A stretch of 35,342 nt of DNA from Muribaculaceae bacterium (GTDB lineage: Bacteria; Bacteroidota; Bacteroidia; Bacteroidales; Muribaculaceae). Within the stretch, counting starts at the first letter, position 1. Every line of letters starts with the position of its first letter. Both the position numbers and the translations under genes were made by a program. The DNA lies in assembly GCA_017477555.1 (NCBI GenBank), contig JAFUVK010000023.1, positions 1 to 35,342 on the forward strand, given 5' to 3'. Of this stretch, positions 8,276-16,761 are shown piece after piece. The notes under the pieces were generated by a model. The model was given only the letters and a program-made list of their open reading frames with translations, had not been told where the DNA came from and did not search any database.

Positions 8276-8282
8276 CGTTGAA

Positions 8283-9401
8283 TTAACCTTTTGGAGACAG
8301 GATGTCGGCAAACACTTGTTGGGTGTGCTCGGCTATCGTGGGCCAGTCGTGTGCGCTGAGGTCGTAGTCCACCGGCCGCTGGGGCTGGCTGATGATATCC
8401 TCAATGGCTTGTTGCAGCGCAGCGGTGTCGCCGGCAGCGCAGTAACTGGATTCTGGCAGCGACATCAGGCGTGTGGCATCGATGTCGCTGGCCACAATGG
8501 GCAGATGGTGGGCCATGGCCTCGAGCAGCGACAAGGGAAGCCCCTCGCTGAGCGACGGCAGGGCAAGCAGCCGGGCATGGGTGTAGAGCTGATTGATGTT
8601 GGGCCCGTCCACATAGCCCGTAAACACCACCTTGTTGTGCGTGTCAAGGTCCACCAGACGCATCAGGTAGTCGTCGTTGTGGTCATAGTCGCCGGCAATG
8701 ACCACTTGCTCGATGAGGTGCGAGCGATTGGCGGCTTCCACCAGATATTCCAGACCTTTCTCGGGGGTGATGCGCCCCACGGCTAGGACATAACGGCCGG
8801 GACTGATGCCACGCTGCTGTAGCAGGCTGGTGTCGTCCACGGGCTGCATCTGTTCCACGCCATTAGGAATGTAGACACTCTTGCGCTGCACGTAGGCTGG
8901 CATCTGTTCCATGCGCTTACGGTTGACGAAAATGATACGGTCGCTGTAGCGCAGCGACAGTCGCTCGCTCTGTCGCAGCAGCCAGCGTGTACAACGCCCC
9001 CACTTGCTATGCTCGTAGTTAACACTGTGATAGGTCATCACCAGTGGAATGCCCAGCAGCTTCAGCGGCAGTGCCAGCAGGGCGGGGCCCATGTTGTGTA
9101 CGTGTACCAGGTCGGGCCGGTGCACTATGCAGTGCATCACGGCCCTGAGGGTGTGCCATGTGGCCTCCAGACCCTGCACACGCGTCGTGTGCCAGTCCAC
9201 AAATGTGATGTTCGGCCAGTGGGCCTGATGGGATTGGGGGGTGAGGTAAGGCTTACGGCGAAACACGCGGAAACCGTACGACGGCATCAGCGGATAGATG
9301 TGCTGGCAGTGGTTCTCCACACCACCTTGTACGCCCGGAAAGCCGCGGGTGCCCAGCACTGCGATGGTGGGGCGGTGTGGTTGGTCGTGTTTTAATCCCA
9401 T
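8283..9401 (-). CDS. GT4-family glycosyltransferase
   Basis: A 372-residue GT-B glycosyltransferase. The N-terminal GTRGFPGVQGGVENH motif (17-31) is typical of the GT4 subgroup with a DUF1972-like N-terminal domain, known from rhamnosyl- and other sugar transferases of O-antigen or capsule clusters. The C-terminal donor domain has VGRITPEKGLEYL (208-220) and the E-x7-E motif at E286/E294 (SEGLPLSLLEA). No membrane segment is evident, so it probably acts at the cytoplasmic face on a nucleotide-sugar donor. Donor and acceptor cannot be assigned. Its ATG overlaps the end of the radical SAM gene by 10 nt and is preceded by a good AAGGAG site, unusual for this window. It is the last gene of a three-gene minus-strand operon. 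Confidence 0.9.
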   Translation of the reverse strand: MGLKHDQPHRPTIAVLGTRGFPGVQGGVENHCQHIYPLMPSYGFRVFRRKPYLTPQSHQAHWPNITFVDWHTTRVQGLEATWHTLRAVMHCIVHRPDLVHVHNMGPALLALPLKLLGIPLVMTYHSVNYEHSKWGRCTRWLLRQSERLSLRYSDRIIFVNRKRMEQMPAYVQRKSVYIPNGVEQMQPVDDTSLLQQRGISPGRYVLAVGRITPEKGLEYLVEAANRSHLIEQVVIAGDYDHNDDYLMRLVDLDTHNKVVFTGYVDGPNINQLYTHARLLALPSLSEGLPLSLLEAMAHHLPIVASDIDATRLMSLPESSYCAAGDTAALQQAIEDIISQPQRPVDYDLSAHDWPTIAEHTQQVFADILSPKG

Positions 9402-10399
9402 GCTATCTCCTTACCGAGCCAAATGCGCCACTTGTTTTTCATAATCCACCAGATGGGAGCCCATGGGTGTCGCACCATGTCGTGGCGCTCGGTGACGATA
9501 AACGCGCAGTTGCGTGTGCACTGGCTCACATGCTCCATGGCTTGCCGTGCGGCGTCTGTGCTCATGATTTGCTCGATGGTCTGCTCCTTGATGTTGCCCA
9601 TCACCCACTCTTGCTCGCTGCCGTTGCACGGCGAGACGTTGCCGTTAGGGTCGATGAAGAAAAAGTCGGTACCGGCACCGCAAGGGGGGCGGTAACTGTC
9701 ATGGTCGCCACGCAGGCGGCGGTGAATCGAACGGTTGAAGTAGGCTCGGCCATAGTCCTTGAGGCGCGCCATGAGCTTGCGGCGACGGCTGGTGAGCAAT
9801 GCCCTGACAAAGCGGTCGTGCTCGCGCAGCGCGTCCTCGCTCACCACCTGGTTGTCGTGCTTGTGGAAGTACCACGAGTTGTGTACCGCACTGGTGCCCA
9901 GTTCCACGTCCAGCGCCACGCACAATTCGTACAGCGCCACCAGGTCGCTGTAGTTGTCGGGCGAGATGACCACCGAGAAGCCGATGTTACGGCAGGGGGT
10001 CTTTTTCAGCTCAAGTATGGTGCGCAGGGCATGGTCAAAGCCGTCCTTCAGGCCGCGCTTGCTGTCGTTGATGCGCGGCAAGCCCTCGACACTGACGCGA
10101 ATCAGGATGTTGGGATACTTTCGTGCCAGGGCCACGATGGTGTCGGTGTTATAGCCGTTGGTGCTCAGTTCCAGCAGCGCGGCCTTGGGGTAGAGCACCT
10201 CAAAGATTCGGTCGATGTCGGTGCGCAACGTGGCCTCGCCGCCGGTGATGTTGATGCGCAGATCGTCGGGCAGACGCTTGAGACACTCAGGGTCGATTTC
10301 TTGATGTGGGTGTGTGGGTGACTGCCAGATGTTGCACATGTTGCAACGCGCGTTGCACCGGTAGGTGGTGATGATGCTCGCCTGTACAGTGGTCTTCAT
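9392..10399 (-). CDS. Radical SAM protein with C-terminal cysteine (SPASM/twitch-like) region
   Basis: A 335-residue radical SAM enzyme. The 4Fe-4S-binding C-x3-C-x2-C motif is at C15, C19 and C22 (TTYRCNARCNMCNIW). It is followed by NITGGEATLR, the family's S-adenosylmethionine-contacting GGE motif. The C-terminal part has several cysteines (CGAGTDFFFIDPNGNVSPC, then C-x3-C in SQCTRNC), which suggests an auxiliary cluster of the SPASM or twitch type. The substrate is unknown. Related proteins modify peptides, and others occur in glycan or lipid-linked sugar clusters. The gene lies between two GT4 genes, overlapping the upstream one by 4 nt (ATGA) and the downstream one by 10 nt. This tight coupling suggests work on the same surface-glycan product. 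Confidence 0.9.
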   Translation of the reverse strand: MKTTVQASIITTYRCNARCNMCNIWQSPTHPHQEIDPECLKRLPDDLRINITGGEATLRTDIDRIFEVLYPKAALLELSTNGYNTDTIVALARKYPNILIRVSVEGLPRINDSKRGLKDGFDHALRTILELKKTPCRNIGFSVVISPDNYSDLVALYELCVALDVELGTSAVHNSWYFHKHDNQVVSEDALREHDRFVRALLTSRRRKLMARLKDYGRAYFNRSIHRRLRGDHDSYRPPCGAGTDFFFIDPNGNVSPCNGSEQEWVMGNIKEQTIEQIMSTDAARQAMEHVSQCTRNCAFIVTERHDMVRHPWAPIWWIMKNKWRIWLGKEIAWD

Positions 10400-11553
10400 T
10401 CTTGGTATATCTTCATCAGTCGGTCGTAGTGAAGTTTGGGGTCAAATAGCTCAACGGCATCGCGCGAGATTTCGGCGTAGTCCCAGCTGCGCATATTGGC
10501 TTGCTCGATGGCTGTGCCTAGTGCCATGGGGCGTGCCACGATGCCATTGCTATAGTCTATCAGTTCGGGGATGCCCCCCATATGTGTGCCCACCACGGGT
10601 GTGCCCAGGCACAGCGACTCGATGACGCTGAGCGGGTTGTTCTCGGGCCATTCCGAGGGCATGACTGAGAACCTGGCGTGAGCCAACAGCCGCGACACTT
10701 GTTCGCCACCTAGCTGACCCAGAAACTCGATGTTGTCGTGCTGGCCGTAGCGTTGCCGCAGCTCCTGCTCCAGGGGACCACTGCCGGCCACTTTCAGCCG
10801 TAGCGGTAAGGTGGCGGCCACCTCCAGCAGGTTGTCAACACCCTTCTCGGTGCTCAGACGGCCGGCATAGCAATAGTAGTCGTCGCGCTCGGTGACAATC
10901 TCACCTGGCAGCTGGTCCACACAGTTGGGCAACACCACCACCTTGGCGTCGTTGAAGCCGGCATCGTGCAGGCACTTGGCCATGTAGTGGCTGGGGCAGA
11001 TAAAACGGTCGGTCCACTGCTGCAGGCGGTCGCGGCTCCACTTGCGGGCCTCGATCCAGGCGGCTATGCTGGCCACTTGCGACCCCTTCATGCACTTGTG
11101 CAGTATCACGTTCCATTTGCGCTGGAAGCACGCGTGGCAGGCTGCGTCGTCGCGCGTACAAGTGTAACCCGGGCAGATGAGCTTGTAGTCGTGCATAGTC
11201 CACACCACGCGACTGCCATATTCGTGGGCCAGACGGGCCACCACAGGCGAGATGTGACTATGGATGTTGTGCAGGTGCACCACATCGGGCTTGAACTCGT
11301 TCAGAATCTTCTTGAACGAGTTGCTGATGTCGCCATAGCCCATCATGCGCTTGAAGCCATTGAGGCTGCTGTGGTCAAAGTCAACCTCGCTGGCAAAGTA
11401 CTTGCTCCACGCACTGGGGTCGTTAAGACGATACTGCATGGCAAAGACAGCAACGTCGTGCCCATGCTGGCGCAGCATGGACTCGGTACGCTGGGCCACG
11501 ACACAATCGCCACCGCGGCGGTAGTAGAATTTGTTGACAATGAGTATGCGCAT
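10396..11553 (-). CDS. GT4-family glycosyltransferase
   Basis: A 385-residue GT-B glycosyltransferase. The frame is open further upstream to 11754, but those residues overlap the divergent gene and look random. MRILIVNKFYYRRGGDCVV at 11553 is the classic start of this family, so it was chosen. The acceptor domain has VVHLHNIHSH (about 91-100) and a cysteine-rich patch (CPGYTC ... CHAC ... C, about 128-154) common in a GT4 subgroup. The donor domain has YAGRLSTEKGVDNLL and the E-x7-E motif at E304/E312 (PENNPLSVIESL). It is the first gene of the operon with the radical SAM protein (ATGA overlap) and a second GT4. The sugar specificity is unknown. No Shine-Dalgarno or clear -7 box was found upstream. 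Confidence 0.9.
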   Translation of the reverse strand: MRILIVNKFYYRRGGDCVVAQRTESMLRQHGHDVAVFAMQYRLNDPSAWSKYFASEVDFDHSSLNGFKRMMGYGDISNSFKKILNEFKPDVVHLHNIHSHISPVVARLAHEYGSRVVWTMHDYKLICPGYTCTRDDAACHACFQRKWNVILHKCMKGSQVASIAAWIEARKWSRDRLQQWTDRFICPSHYMAKCLHDAGFNDAKVVVLPNCVDQLPGEIVTERDDYYCYAGRLSTEKGVDNLLEVAATLPLRLKVAGSGPLEQELRQRYGQHDNIEFLGQLGGEQVSRLLAHARFSVMPSEWPENNPLSVIESLCLGTPVVGTHMGGIPELIDYSNGIVARPMALGTAIEQANMRSWDYAEISRDAVELFDPKLHYDRLMKIYQE

Positions 11554-11615
11554 GTCGTTTAGGTGTGCTTGTTGTCTATTTAACGTGCAAGTGTTGTTTT
11601 TATTGCATGGCGATG

Positions 11616-11645
11616 TTGGCACGATTGTTGCAGGCATTATATTTA
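11616..11645 (+). promoter_or_regulatory. Possible promoter for the AlbA_2 gene
   Basis: TTG at 11616-11618, then 19 nt, then TATATTTA at 11638-11645, one mismatch from TAnnTTTG. It would give a leader of about 25 nt to the ATG at 11677. Confidence 0.4.
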
Positions 11646-11676
11646 ATAGCCGTATAACAATTATAATCATTGACTT

Positions 11677-14600
11677 ATGACACATCATGACAATCATGCC
11701 ACCGCACTGGTGAGTAAGACCAGTGACAATTTGGCATCTGTAGCATCTATGCAACCCATTGAGGTCAGGCGCAGATCACTACCATTGATTACATTAGACC
11801 GGCTGCTGGCCGACGTTGAGCCCACCATGGCTACCGAACAGACCATGACTTTTGGAGTGCTCAGGAGGATGCTCACACATCGCGATGAATATAGCATCTG
11901 TCGCATGCAGCTCGAAGACCAAGACCCACGATGGCTCATCACCGCACTCAGGGCCACCGACCACAACATCACATTGTGGATAGCAGGGCAGGGCGTGCAG
12001 GAGAGGCTCGACGAGATTCGGGACATCGAGGCGGCACCCAAGGCTGCGCAGCATCTTGCAGCTGGATTGAGGCACAGGCTACTCAGGCGCATTGGGCAGA
12101 TGAGACAGCTGCTCAATGTGTATAAAACCATCTGCCTGTATCTGCTCGAGGGGTCAAGCTTCTTGCGAGACTGCGCAACGGTGCAAGAGCGTACCTACCT
12201 GCAGAATAGCCTGTCGGCCTTTGTCGAGAACGCCAACCATCACGATGCCGCACTGCACACCATAGCCGACGGAAAGCACGAGCAGTTCATTGACACACTG
12301 CTCGACAATATGAAGAAGTCGGGATTCGTTTACCACCCGCACAAGCAGTTCAAAATTTTGATGGCTATCTTCAAAATTTGCCCGAAACTCATCAACCAGA
12401 AGATGGGTGACATTTTCGATGCCATTCTGGGATGGGAACGAGGCAACTGGCAGAATGAGCCGTTCCGCGGCGCATTTGTCGAGATGCTGGAGATGTTTAT
12501 TAAAGACTCACACGAACGCATCGACGAACTGGCTGGACTCGACGAGAAGGACGACAACGACAGTTATAGCATGATGGTACAGGCGCTGGCCACACAACTG
12601 ATGCTGGCTAACGACAGCGACCGGACCGACCGCAACCGCAACCAGGCCATGTTGCTGCGCTACCTGATGATGCAACCGGCGGTCAACCGGCGCAACCTGG
12701 CCGACATGGTGTTTGCCACACTATGTGGCATGCCCCCCAGAACATTGGCCTACCAGTGGAGCGAGACCAACCAGGTGACGCTGCTCGGGCACCGTCTGGG
12801 AGCCGACGAGCCACAGTGGCCCACGGTGATGACACCCAAGCGATACTGCGGACACCGCGCTCAGGTGGTCATCGATGCCGACGGACTGAAAATCGAACCT
12901 ATCGAGAACAACTCGCTTTGCCAGAATGTGCTGCCCACCGACTTGCTGCCATGGCATCACATGCAGGTGAGGCTATATGATATGGTGGACACGCCCACGC
13001 GCAACCGCATGCGCGACTTGACACGACTGGGCAACATGTGGCGCGACATCGAGGACAGCCTGTTCGCGCAGCACGCCACTGTCGTGCAGCAGGTGCGCAA
13101 GGTGGAGCCCGAGCCGGGCGACGTAGTGCACGTCGTCATCGATGACACCGATGTCGGCGACGACAATGTGCTGCACTGCACCATCGTCGACGATGAGTAT
13201 GAGGGTGAGGGATGGCTCCACGTGCGCGACATCGTGCAGTGGTTCAACTACGATATGCGACTCGAGTATTTCCGCGACAACCGCACGGGCAAGCCGCTCG
13301 TGTTCGAGGTGACGGTGTTTGCGCGCAACCGATACGGCGACTTGCAGTTCCGCATGGCCCAGCAGGTGAGCGACTACATCTGGAACACGGTGTCCTACGG
13401 CCAGGAGTACGAGGCAGTCATTGCCAATGCCACGGCAAGCAAGCAGTATACCTGTCTGAGCAAGGAGGGATTCTCGTTCTGGGCTGCTGCTGAGGGTGAG
13501 TTCGACTCGCTCAGGCGCAGCACTTTTGTCAAGATACGTGTCACCGAGACACGCAGTGCCAACGCTATGTATGCCGAAATTGTGCAAGTGCTTGACGACC
13601 TGCACACTTTCCCACACGAGCAGCCGTTTGCCAACCTCATGCAGGCCGTGGGTCAGCCCGAGGCCGATGAGACCGATGTCACCGACGATACACCCACCAT
13701 CTGCGAGGAGATGGACCGAGAGACTATGCTCGAACTTGTCCGACTCATGCGACGAGTGTCGTCGCTCATGCCCGATGACTATGTGGGGACATTCAACTAT
13801 CTGGCCATCACTCGGCTGATGGCTCTCATCGCGGCCGACTCGCAGCAGGCCGAGCTGTGTGCCGAACACATGAAGCTGCTGCAGCTGCTGGGCACCTACG
13901 ACAGTCAGGAGCACCTTGACACCGAACTCGTTGAGCAGCACCGACTGGCAGTGCAGGCAAGCCCCATCTTGCAGCGACTCTACAACATGTTGTGGCTTGT
14001 GAGCTGCATCGACAATCCGCTGGCCATGCCACAGGTGTGGCCCATGACTTTGTCGGGCAACGCCAACGAAGCACTGATGGCGCGCATGATCTTGTCGCTC
14101 AACATGCTGGGCGACACCGCAGTCAAGGAGCAGCGCAATGCCATCAAGGCACATATTAAGCAGCTACTGCGCGTGAGCAACCACGACGACCAGTCGGCCA
14201 AGTACTATGGCTCGGAGTCGCTGCACGTCGAGTTCAAGGTCAGCACCATCATCCCGCCCGACAATGGAGGAACACGACGAGATGTGGAGGCACAGACGTT
14301 CAACATCATGAGGGTCGTCTGCGGTATGCTCAACGCCGATGGCGGAAAGCTATACCTCGGAGTGCGCGACAATGGCGTGGAGACCGGACTGGACCAGGAC
14401 TTGGCCTACTTCCGCTCGCGCGACAAGCTCGACCTGCATGTGCGCAACCATGTCCACGACATGCTGGGGGCAACAGCCAACAACTTTGTCGACGGTACAT
14501 GGGACGAAGGCACCAAGCACGACGTTTACATCCTCACCATCAAGCCATGCCCGCATCTGGTGTCGCTCGACGGAAAGGTCTGGGTCAGGCAGGGTACCAG

Positions 14601-15366
14601 TACACGCGCCATCGAGGGCGAAGACCTGGAGAACTACAGGCAGGACCGCAAGCGACTGTTTGCCCAGCAGGAGAGTGTGGTGACCCCTATCGAGGCACCG
14701 GTGCCGGAACAGGTATTCGAACCCACTACAGTCGCCGTCAAGCCGCAGCCGGTCATCGAGCACATCGCCACAAGCCGGCATCGCAACAATGTGTTGCATG
14801 AGTATGAGGATGGATATCTGCCCGACATCGTCGGATACATCTACTTCAAGCCTGGCAACAAGTTTGAGTTCTCGCCTACCGACATCTATATTGAGGCCGA
14901 GTGTGTTCTCACCCTGGTGGTGCACGACGACGAGAGGGCTGGATTCCTGGCCATGGTCTACGAGGGCGGAAAGGTGGTCAGGGTGCCCATGAAGGAGATT
15001 CTGGAGAAGTCGAACGGACAGGTCTATAACTATGGCGACAGGCAACGGCTGGTCTTCGCTTGCCCCATCATGCCCGGCCAGGCACTGCTGCTGGTGATGC
15101 GCGACGGCAAGAACAACTTTGTCTACCGGGCAGAGCGCATCGACCGCTTGTTGCAGGACAACATCAACTCGTCGGGCGAGACGCTCTTTGACATCGACTT
15201 CAACGGTGTGAGCTGCTGCGAAATCATCGCGGCCGACAGGGTGGAAAACTACGCCGACGGGCTCGACCTGCCACGCAAGCAGGTGGGATACAACATCAAG
15301 CGAGGAGCCACATCCTTCGATGACACCATTGCCACGCTGCTGGCGGCTGCGGCCCCCAGTACCTAA
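11677..15366 (+). CDS. Large Schlafen/AlbA_2-domain protein of unknown function
   Basis: A 1229-residue soluble protein with no signal peptide or membrane segments. Residues 1-430 are mainly helical with no recognised family. Residues of about 478-645 look like two OB-fold units: PGDVVHVVIDD...GWLHVRDIV and GQEYEAVIAN...STFVKIRVTE resemble S1/cold-shock strands. A helical stretch follows. Residues 847-985 match an AlbA_2 (Schlafen-type, PF04326) domain: ESLHVEFK at the start, NADGGKLYLGVRDNGVETGL at 886-905, and KVWVRQGTSTRAIEGEDL near 967-984. The C-terminal 190 residues are beta-rich; FLAMVYEGGKVVRVPMKEI faintly recalls a GyrA C-terminal blade. AlbA_2 domains are linked to nucleic-acid binding or, in Schlafens, to RNA cleavage. 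They occur in regulators and defence proteins, but no known system has been matched here. The gene stands alone between glycan genes, with its own putative promoter and a 22-bp inverted repeat at its 3' end. Confidence 0.8.
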   Translation: MTHHDNHATALVSKTSDNLASVASMQPIEVRRRSLPLITLDRLLADVEPTMATEQTMTFGVLRRMLTHRDEYSICRMQLEDQDPRWLITALRATDHNITLWIAGQGVQERLDEIRDIEAAPKAAQHLAAGLRHRLLRRIGQMRQLLNVYKTICLYLLEGSSFLRDCATVQERTYLQNSLSAFVENANHHDAALHTIADGKHEQFIDTLLDNMKKSGFVYHPHKQFKILMAIFKICPKLINQKMGDIFDAILGWERGNWQNEPFRGAFVEMLEMFIKDSHERIDELAGLDEKDDNDSYSMMVQALATQLMLANDSDRTDRNRNQAMLLRYLMMQPAVNRRNLADMVFATLCGMPPRTLAYQWSETNQVTLLGHRLGADEPQWPTVMTPKRYCGHRAQVVIDADGLKIEPIENNSLCQNVLPTDLLPWHHMQVRLYDMVDTPTRNRMRDLTRLGNMWRDIEDSLFAQHATVVQQVRKVEPEPGDVVHVVIDDTDVGDDNVLHCTIVDDEYEGEGWLHVRDIVQWFNYDMRLEYFRDNRTGKPLVFEVTVFARNRYGDLQFRMAQQVSDYIWNTVSYGQEYEAVIANATASKQYTCLSKEGFSFWAAAEGEFDSLRRSTFVKIRVTETRSANAMYAEIVQVLDDLHTFPHEQPFANLMQAVGQPEADETDVTDDTPTICEEMDRETMLELVRLMRRVSSLMPDDYVGTFNYLAITRLMALIAADSQQAELCAEHMKLLQLLGTYDSQEHLDTELVEQHRLAVQASPILQRLYNMLWLVSCIDNPLAMPQVWPMTLSGNANEALMARMILSLNMLGDTAVKEQRNAIKAHIKQLLRVSNHDDQSAKYYGSESLHVEFKVSTIIPPDNGGTRRDVEAQTFNIMRVVCGMLNADGGKLYLGVRDNGVETGLDQDLAYFRSRDKLDLHVRNHVHDMLGATANNFVDGTWDEGTKHDVYILTIKPCPHLVSLDGKVWVRQGTSTRAIEGEDLENYRQDRKRLFAQQESVVTPIEAPVPEQVFEPTTVAVKPQPVIEHIATSRHRNNVLHEYEDGYLPDIVGYIYFKPGNKFEFSPTDIYIEAECVLTLVVHDDERAGFLAMVYEGGKVVRVPMKEILEKSNGQVYNYGDRQRLVFACPIMPGQALLLVMRDGKNNFVYRAERIDRLLQDNINSSGETLFDIDFNGVSCCEIIAADRVENYADGLDLPRKQVGYNIKRGATSFDDTIATLLAAAAPST

Positions 15367-15380
15367 CCAAGTGGCGGAAC

Positions 15381-15498
15381 GGGGACGGTTCTCTTTCCGC
15401 CACTTTTAACATTTTTCTTAACAATCAGGCGTTTTTTCCCACATTTTTCAATCAAACAGTTAAAATTTTTAACTTTTGGCGGAAAGAGAACCGTCCCC
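15381..15498. repeat. 22-bp perfect inverted repeat around an AT-rich spacer
   Basis: GGGGACGGTTCTCTTTCCGC+CA at 15381-15402 is repeated exactly in inverse at 15477-15498. The intervening 74 nt are AT-rich with T runs. The left arm lies in its own smaller hairpin (GTGGCGGAA/TTCCGCCAC, 15371-15403). It sits between the convergent ends of the AlbA_2 gene and a GT4 gene and could terminate both. The GGGGACGGTTCT core recalls the dispersed palindromes associated with IS200-like (REP-type) transposases. That is recollection of a pattern, not a database match. Confidence 0.7.
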
Positions 15499-15514
15499 AT
15501 CGCGCCACGAAGAC

Positions 15515-16612
15515 CTAGCCATATTGATTGAACAGGTCAATCAATCGCTGTGCGCTAGCCTCGCACGAGAGTTGCGGGCGCTCGGCCAGGCAGTGCTGCG
15601 CGTAACTGTCGTCGGTGGCCACGGCCAGCATTTGCTCGGTGCCCCAATTGTCGTCCACGATGCCCAAACCATGCTGCGCTATCCAGGGCGAGGTGTTGGG
15701 CACCGTGTTGGTTACCACCGGTGTGCCGCAGGCCACCGATTCGGTGATACTTACCATGTTAAGGTCTTGTTCGGTGGCCACCAGTAAGGCCGCCGACTCC
15801 GCCAGGTGCTGGCCCAAGGCGGCGTGACTGACAAAACCCAGAAATTTCACTCGATGGGCAATGCCCAGCCGGGCGGCTTGTGCCTTGAGCGCCCCCTCGT
15901 TGGGGCCGCGGCCGGCAATCAGAAGGTCGTAGCCGTCGCTGCCTGCTGCGGTGCAGAAATGTGCGAACCGGTCGATGATGAGGTCGGTGCGCTTGCGGTC
16001 AATTAGTTGTCCGATGGCCAGGAACTGTCGGCGTTTGGTGCCACTGGTGGGCAGCCAACCAAGGTCGATGCCGTGGTCCACCACCTGCTCAGCCACTGGG
16101 CTCATATACTGCGCGATGAAATCGCGGGCGCGCCACGACCGGCCCACCACACAGCGCACCGGCCCGAAGCACCAGCGAACGACCACACGGTGCCACAGGC
16201 GTGACGGCCACCGGTGCCACTTGCGCTGGTGCTGCGACAGCTCCTGCCACACCAGTGTCTTACTGCCACAGGCGCGAGAGGCCATCAGTGTGGTCAGTGC
16301 GAAAGCCTCGCTTGTGACAATCATGTCGAAATCGCTTGCCTCGTTCCGCAGCAGGCTGCCGAGTCCTTGCGGAAGGGGTAGGGCAGAGGGCACCATGCCA
16401 TGCAGCCTGTCGGGCATCCAGCGCACGTCGAAGTCGTAGGTCTCGGGCTGTGTGGGGCGGTAGTCGTCGACGGCCACCAGCGTGACCTGGTGCCCCAGCC
16501 TGGCCCAACCCATGCACATGGCATAAATCATGGTGTCCTTGATGGTTGTCACACGAGGCAAGTGGCGGCCATCGTTGGTATACAGTATGGGGTTGAGCAC
16601 TAAAATTTTCAT
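15515..16612 (-). CDS. GT4-like glycosyltransferase
   Basis: A 365-residue GT-B glycosyltransferase. The N-terminal Rossmann start is MKILVLNPILYTNDGRHLPR. The donor-binding half contains FLAIGQLIDRKRTDLII (about residues 200-216), DLLIAGRGPNEGALK, and a C-terminal SITESVACGTPVVTN block. In that block the usual E-x7-E motif keeps the second glutamate (E in ITESV) but the first is shifted (TEQDLNMVSITE), so the motif is intact as E-x9-E at best. This deserves note but is common in divergent GT4 members. No membrane segment is seen. It is transcribed divergently from the GT2 gene at 16762. Its upstream region is a diverged copy of the promoter-bearing repeat also found at 34906-35133. Donor and acceptor are unknown. 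Confidence 0.85.
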   Translation of the reverse strand: MKILVLNPILYTNDGRHLPRVTTIKDTMIYAMCMGWARLGHQVTLVAVDDYRPTQPETYDFDVRWMPDRLHGMVPSALPLPQGLGSLLRNEASDFDMIVTSEAFALTTLMASRACGSKTLVWQELSQHQRKWHRWPSRLWHRVVVRWCFGPVRCVVGRSWRARDFIAQYMSPVAEQVVDHGIDLGWLPTSGTKRRQFLAIGQLIDRKRTDLIIDRFAHFCTAAGSDGYDLLIAGRGPNEGALKAQAARLGIAHRVKFLGFVSHAALGQHLAESAALLVATEQDLNMVSITESVACGTPVVTNTVPNTSPWIAQHGLGIVDDNWGTEQMLAVATDDSYAQHCLAERPQLSCEASAQRLIDLFNQYG

Positions 16613-16641
16613 CTTATGGGCAATTTGCTTGCAAACTTACA

Positions 16642-16672
16642 GAAAATTAGCGCAAGTTGAGCGCAAAGCAAA
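16642..16672 (-). promoter_or_regulatory. Promoter of the GT4 gene inside a diverged repeat copy
   Basis: On the minus strand TTTG (16669-16672), 19 nt, then TAATTTTC (16642-16649) aligns base for base with the promoter at 34906-34937. The surrounding sequence (GCGCAAGTTGAGCGCAA..., then ...GCCTAA) matches the same repeat family. A further TAAGTTTG at 16632-16639 could serve as an alternative -7 box. Confidence 0.45.
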
Positions 16673-16733
16673 AAGAAAAACAACGTTTTTCGTTTTTTTT
16701 GCCGAAACGAAGCCTAATTATCCAATTTTTTCA

Positions 16734-16741
16734 TACCTTTA
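16734..16741 (+). promoter_or_regulatory. Possible -7 box of the GT2 gene
   Basis: TACCTTTA at 16734-16741 is one base from TAnnTTTG and lies 20 nt before the ATG at 16762. No -33 element was found. Confidence 0.35.
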
Positions 16742-16761
16742 CCCCCAAAATCATAAAAAAC

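Noticed and set aside
11554-11754. 67-residue N-terminal extension of the GT4 gene
   Set aside because: It overlaps the divergent AlbA_2 gene and precedes the canonical GT4 start at 11553.
12973-14154. 393-residue open frame antisense to the AlbA_2 gene
   Set aside because: No family features; arises from codon bias of the sense gene.
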